Positions 60,250 through 64,000 of a stretch of 64,000 bases of DNA are shown in pieces; position 1 is the stretch's first letter; the number at the start of each line of letters is the position of its first letter. Origin of the DNA: Megalobrama amblycephala (Eukaryota; Chordata; Actinopteri; Cypriniformes; Xenocyprididae). The stretch lies in the NCBI RefSeq assembly GCF_018812025.1, contig NC_063053.1:13062623-13126622 (forward strand), written 5' to 3'. Both the position numbers and the translations under genes were made by a program. Below the pieces are notes generated by a model. The model was given only the letters and a program-made list of their open reading frames with translations, was not told the DNA's origin and searched no databases.

Positions 60250-60480
60250 CCATGGCCCGGGACACATCAAGCCACGTCGGACAACGTCGGACCGTCGGTC
60301 AGGCAACTTGGTTTATTGTGTTCCATGCGTCGGTTTGATGTGTTCAAATAAACAAATTGACCCCGACGAAAGCAGACGTGCCGTTGCTAGGATGAGAATG
60401 CGTTGACACGCAACGGCACATCTGCTTTCGTCGCTGCTAGTTCTTTGCCATCGGTTTGTTGTGTCCCGGGCTTTCACCGT
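60250..60480. repeat. Foldback MITE-like repeat inside the EnSpm-like element
   Basis: Ends carry GCCCGGGACACATCAA on the left and, inverted, TTGTTGTGTCCCGGGC on the right. Inside, GACGAAAGCAGACGTGCCGT (from about 60,365) is repeated in inverse at about 60,413-60,434 around a short loop, so the strand can fold into a hairpin. It lies in the presumed first intron of the element. Confidence 0.6.
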
Positions 60481-61202
60481 CCTTACTGCCGGTAAGTTGA
60501 AATGCCGTCGTGGTGTGCTTTTTACAAGATTGGTCAGCATGCATGACTGTGTCTGACCGCTGGTTTTAAGGTTAGAAACTAGTCAAAGCCAGCTTTTTCT
60601 AATATATTGAATGGGCGCAGGATTAAAAATAAAAACATAGTAACGTTACCACTGTATCCCACGAGTGTGTGTGAAAACACCAACTGTTGCTGCACCTAAG
60701 TTTTTTAAGGAATTGTGGGATCACGTACAACATTTTAGAATTGATTTTATATTATATTTGTTATTGTTAGAACATCAGTGCTTAATAAATGTTTTCATAA
60801 TTTTGTAATATGTTCTATGAAACACATTACATCTATGAAGCTAATTATATGAAGTATGAATATTAATATATGTAATTGCAATGCCTTTATTTAAGTCAGT
60901 ACACAGTCTGTTATTTCTGCATGACCGTCCCTTGTCAGACAGACAGACTGCCCAGATCAGAGGAGCACTGATAAACTACCATATTTCCCCAATTAATCAC
61001 CGGTCTGCAAATAGCCGCCTGGTTCTTTTAAACGTCTGGGGTTATAATCCATTTTGCATATTAAACACCCACCCGAATAACCAAAGGGGTGTGATTATTT
61101 GCATTATATTGAGGTAAACCCAAAATCATCTGTACAAAATCTAACCCAGGTGCATGTCTGATAATTTGTTTTGTGTAATTTTTGTTTTTATTTCTGTTGT
61201 AG

Positions 61203-61353
61203 GCAGTCTGTGTATGTGGACACTCACTATTTGCCCTCTCTTCAGTTCCTCTTGTCTGTCCTCCACAAGCAGAGACTCACTGATAGACCACTGTTACCAG
61301 TTCTAGTGTTGACACATCCACCCACATCCCCACCACAAGTGTATCCTTTACAG
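61203..61353 (+). other. Possible second exon of the EnSpm-like gene
   Basis: Flanked by a T-rich tract plus TTGTAG and by CAG/GTATGC. The open frame across it reads LPSLQFLLSVLHKQRLTD and onward, but it does not join the transposase frame by simple read-through. It may be a leader exon or a separate upstream peptide. Confidence 0.35.
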
Positions 61354-61435
61354 GTATGCAAGTTTTCCAAATAAAATAAATCACATTGTCCTTAAAGGTA
61401 TAGTTACCTTAACTAAAGTCCTCAGTTATGGGAAA

Positions 61436-64000
61436 ATGAACTGGAAATGTAAGTTGTGCAAATTCACAACATCAAAAAGATTGGACCTGCTGAAACACAG
61501 CAGACTAATACATGAGCATTTAGGTCGAGTCCACTCCATACCCTGCCTCTATGCAGATTGTCCTTGCACAGTCAAGACATGGGGTGCATTAAGGACACAT
61601 TTGTCAAGGCATCATTCTCAGTCAACCCAGCCAGGAAACATTTTGTTTACATGCATTGTCTGTAATTCATGCTCTTTTGACAATGAGAGGCATTTTTTTG
61701 AACATCTTGGTGGCCATCTAAAAAAATTTGAAACTGTGACATGTGTTTTTGAGGGTTGTGATTACAAGACCAACAAATATACAACATTCCACAGCCACAA
61801 GAGTAGAAAACACAACCCACATTTGTTGGAAGATTTCAAGACTAATGTTCTTTATCAACACCAAAACAACCCGGATGAAGAAAGTGATTTTGTTGAGGAT
61901 GAAAACGACTGTGGCTTAGTCCTTGAGGAGGATGAGGACTTGAACAAAATTATTACTAAAAGAGTGGGGTTGCTCCTCCTGAAAATGGAGAACATTTTTA
62001 ATGTCTCAAATTCATGCATTAATGAACTAGTAGAGGAATTTCATTTCCTTACAGCGTCTGCATCTGGCCCCGTCATTAAAGAGATCATTCTGAGTACTTT
62101 GAGAAAACATGGCTGTACATTTGAAGACTCAGTGATATCAGAACTGGTCAAAGACCTTTGCCAGCTAAGCCCTGTCTGTGCTGCTTTACGAGTGGATGGG
62201 CCTTTCAGCAGTAAGTTCAGGAGAGAGCAATTTAGTAAGGAGCATCTCTCATCGATTGAACCAGTTGAGTACATACTTGATAGTACAGAGAAAAAATCAT
62301 TTCAGTATATACCAATCCTCCCATTATTATCTCAACTTGTGAACAACAGCCACATTCAAAACACAATATTACAAAACAAAAAGACATCTGATGCCTCTTC
62401 TGGATACAAATCGTTTAATGATGGATCTTTACTAAGAGAAAACAGCTTTTTATGTGAGGATGAACTTAAACTCCCACTCATATTATATATAGATGACTTT
62501 GAGATATGCAACCCTCTGGGAACATCCCGCAAGAAGCATAAAGTCACAGCAGTGTACTGGGTGTTCGCAGACATACATGCCACATTGAGATCTACACTGA
62601 CTTCCATTTACTTAACCATTTTGTGCAAGGCAAATGATGTCAACCAGTATGGCTATGCAAAGGTTTTGGACCCACTGCTCAGAGATTTGAAGTCCTTTGA
62701 AGATGAAGGTATTTTTGTTTCAAGTCTGGGCAAAGTGGTCAAGGGCACTGTACTTGCTGTAGTCGCTGACAATCTTGGTGCTCACTCAATAGGTGGCTTT
62801 GTTGAAAGCTTTTCAGCTTCACATTTCTGTCGCTTTTGCATTGGAGAACGGTCACAGATCCAGGAGCATGAAGTAGGAGAAGGACTGTTTCCTCCACGGA
62901 CTAAGTCCAACTATGCCATGCATGTCAAAGCAGCACTGTCTGATCCAGCAGAAGGTCACCACTGCGGAGTTAAAAGACAGTGTCCCATCTCAGACAGACT
63001 CAGTAAATTTCATGCTATATCAGGTTATCCCCCTGATGCTTTGCATGATTTGCTCGAAGGAATTGTACCTGTGGAAATATCACTCTGTCTTGATGTGTTA
63101 ATCAGAAAGAAATACATCTCTCTTCAGGAGCTCAACCATTCCATACGTTGCTTTCCTTACAAATGGAGTGACAAAAGAAACTGTCCACAACCCATTGCCC
63201 CGCATTTCAACTTACGAAAAAGCGTAGGAGGTAACGCACACGAAAACTGGTGTTTGTTGAGAATGATGCCACTCATGATTGGTGACAAAGTCCCAGAAGA
63301 TGAGCCTGCTTGGGAGGTTTTGATGAACCTTAAAGATGTTGTGGAGCTTGTCATGGCTCCTCTCCACACAGATGAGACAATAGGATACATGCAAAGTAAG
63401 ATCTCAGAACACCGTTACAGATATTTTGAAGTGTTCCCAGAGGAGAAAGTTCGACCAAAACACCACTTTCTCGAGCATTATCCATGGCTTACAACTGTTT
63501 ACGGGCCACTGGTACATTTCTGGACTATGCGGTTTGAAGCCAAACATCGATTCTTTAAAAGGATTGTGAGGCAGACTGGGTGTTTTAGAAACATTCTCAT
63601 GACAATGGCAAGAAAACACCAATCAATGATTGCGTATCATACCAACAATTGCAACAACCAAAGGCCAGCACTGTCAGTGTCCCAGAGGACTCTTGTGGCA
63701 GTTGATGTTCTTAAAGATGGCATTAAGGAGTCCTTCGCAAGGAAGTTCCCTGGGGAAGAGTTTGTGAACATGACAAATAAAGCAACCATTTTAGGCACAG
63801 ACTATAATATTGGCATGGTGCTGCCGTTTGGCTCAACAGGAGGCCTACCTGACTTTGGAGAAATCCAGCAAATAATCATTGTGCGTGAAACTCCTGTCTT
63901 TGTTCTGAAATTGCTTAGTGGTTGGTATTGTGAACACCTGAGGAGTTTCAAAGTAGAGCCAACAGGAGAGACAGAAATCCTTAAACATTCTGAATTAAAA
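61436..64000 (+). CDS. EnSpm/CACTA-like transposase with N-terminal C2H2 zinc fingers (3' end beyond window)
   Basis: An uninterrupted frame of 855 codons, still open at the window edge. Residues 1-130 hold four C2H2-like fingers: C5/C8/H21/H26, C37/C42/H55/H59, C73/C76/H90/H94 and C103/C108/H121/H126. An acidic linker follows (about 139-167). The region from about 348 resembles the tnp2-type (Transposase_21) core by layout: LYIDDFEICNPLGTSRKKHK at 351-370, a later ADN, CRFC at 465-468, HDLLEGIVP at 537-545, and WTMRFEAKHRFFKRIV at 696-711. The same protein type occurs as many unnamed copies in fish genomes, as I recall. Presumed role: mobilisation of an EnSpm-like element in the nucleus. The start was chosen because it lies four codons before the first finger; an earlier ATG at 61,427 is closed after three codons. 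The frame is also open upstream, so an upstream exon could extend it. No frameshift or stop was seen, unlike every other transposase in the window. A domesticated host gene of the same origin is the alternative. Confidence 0.75.
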   Translation, partial: MNWKCKLCKFTTSKRLDLLKHSRLIHEHLGRVHSIPCLYADCPCTVKTWGALRTHLSRHHSQSTQPGNILFTCIVCNSCSFDNERHFFEHLGGHLKKFETVTCVFEGCDYKTNKYTTFHSHKSRKHNPHLLEDFKTNVLYQHQNNPDEESDFVEDENDCGLVLEEDEDLNKIITKRVGLLLLKMENIFNVSNSCINELVEEFHFLTASASGPVIKEIILSTLRKHGCTFEDSVISELVKDLCQLSPVCAALRVDGPFSSKFRREQFSKEHLSSIEPVEYILDSTEKKSFQYIPILPLLSQLVNNSHIQNTILQNKKTSDASSGYKSFNDGSLLRENSFLCEDELKLPLILYIDDFEICNPLGTSRKKHKVTAVYWVFADIHATLRSTLTSIYLTILCKANDVNQYGYAKVLDPLLRDLKSFEDEGIFVSSLGKVVKGTVLAVVADNLGAHSIGGFVESFSASHFCRFCIGERSQIQEHEVGEGLFPPRTKSNYAMHVKAALSDPAEGHHCGVKRQCPISDRLSKFHAISGYPPDALHDLLEGIVPVEISLCLDVLIRKKYISLQELNHSIRCFPYKWSDKRNCPQPIAPHFNLRKSVGGNAHENWCLLRMMPLMIGDKVPEDEPAWEVLMNLKDVVELVMAPLHTDETIGYMQSKISEHRYRYFEVFPEEKVRPKHHFLEHYPWLTTVYGPLVHFWTMRFEAKHRFFKRIVRQTGCFRNILMTMARKHQSMIAYHTNNCNNQRPALSVSQRTLVAVDVLKDGIKESFARKFPGEEFVNMTNKATILGTDYNIGMVLPFGSTGGLPDFGEIQQIIIVRETPVFVLKLLSGWYCEHLRSFKVEPTGETEILKHSELK

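Larger units (their letters stand above)
59810..64000 (+). mobile_element. EnSpm/CACTA-like element, left part (right end outside window)
   Basis: The left end is placed at CACTGAAAAAAGTG (59,810), the CACTR-type terminus expected of this superfamily in animals. It is followed by a GC-richer leader with an NRF1-like box, a splice donor at 60,098, a possible second exon (61,203-61,353) and the transposase frame. The 3-base target duplication and the right terminus cannot be checked because the element runs past 64,000. The left boundary is therefore provisional. Confidence 0.55.

Overview
The window is vertebrate nuclear DNA from a teleost, most likely a cyprinid (zebrafish, carp or goldfish kin). 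The evidence is two split genes with GT/AG introns, a (AT)n, (GATA)n, (GT)n and (CT)n microsatellite background, and a very high load of DNA transposons of types common in cyprinid genomes: Tc1/mariner, hAT, TTAA-flanked palindromic MITEs, Harbinger-like and EnSpm/CACTA-like. LINEs and retroviral genes were not recognised. The species cannot be named from sequence alone.

Layout. Bases 1 to about 49,860 hold no exon I can support. By position they are best read as the long third intron of a minus-strand gfra1 gene (GDNF-family receptor alpha 1), whose first three coding exons lie at 51,346-51,307, 50,748-50,449 and 49,944-49,861. From 51,347 to 56,356 is the intergenic space between gfra1 and the divergently transcribed plus-strand ccdc172, whose first four coding exons lie at 56,357-58,476. 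This head-to-head pair matches the GFRA1-CCDC172 neighbourhood of human 10q25. From about 59,810 to the right edge is an EnSpm/CACTA-like element in the same orientation as ccdc172. It has a non-coding first exon with an NRF1-like motif and an uninterrupted 855-codon reading frame still open at base 64,000. It encodes four C2H2 fingers followed by a tnp2-like transposase region, and is the largest coding region in the window.

Mobile DNA in the gfra1 intron gives a readable insertion history. A complete hAT (8-bp target duplication) at 26,872-30,470 carries a complete Tc1 element whose transposase has one frameshift. Another hAT at 21,489-23,688 (8-bp duplication) holds at least two other repeats. 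A small hAT MITE at 46,880-48,353 holds a Harbinger-like element with a TTA duplication. An 832-bp perfect-ended palindrome at 5,284-6,115 is built from two inverted copies of a Tc1 transposase 3' end. A degenerate mariner-type element occupies 33,634-35,533 on the minus strand and has its own foreign insertion.

How the genes relate: gfra1 (GPI-linked co-receptor of the RET kinase) and ccdc172 (coiled-coil protein) share only a neighbourhood and perhaps promoter space; no operon-like logic applies. The other sequence is transposon-derived or intronic and intergenic DNA with no recognised function. Coordinates of TE ends with named target duplications are exact to the base; other repeat boundaries are approximate.
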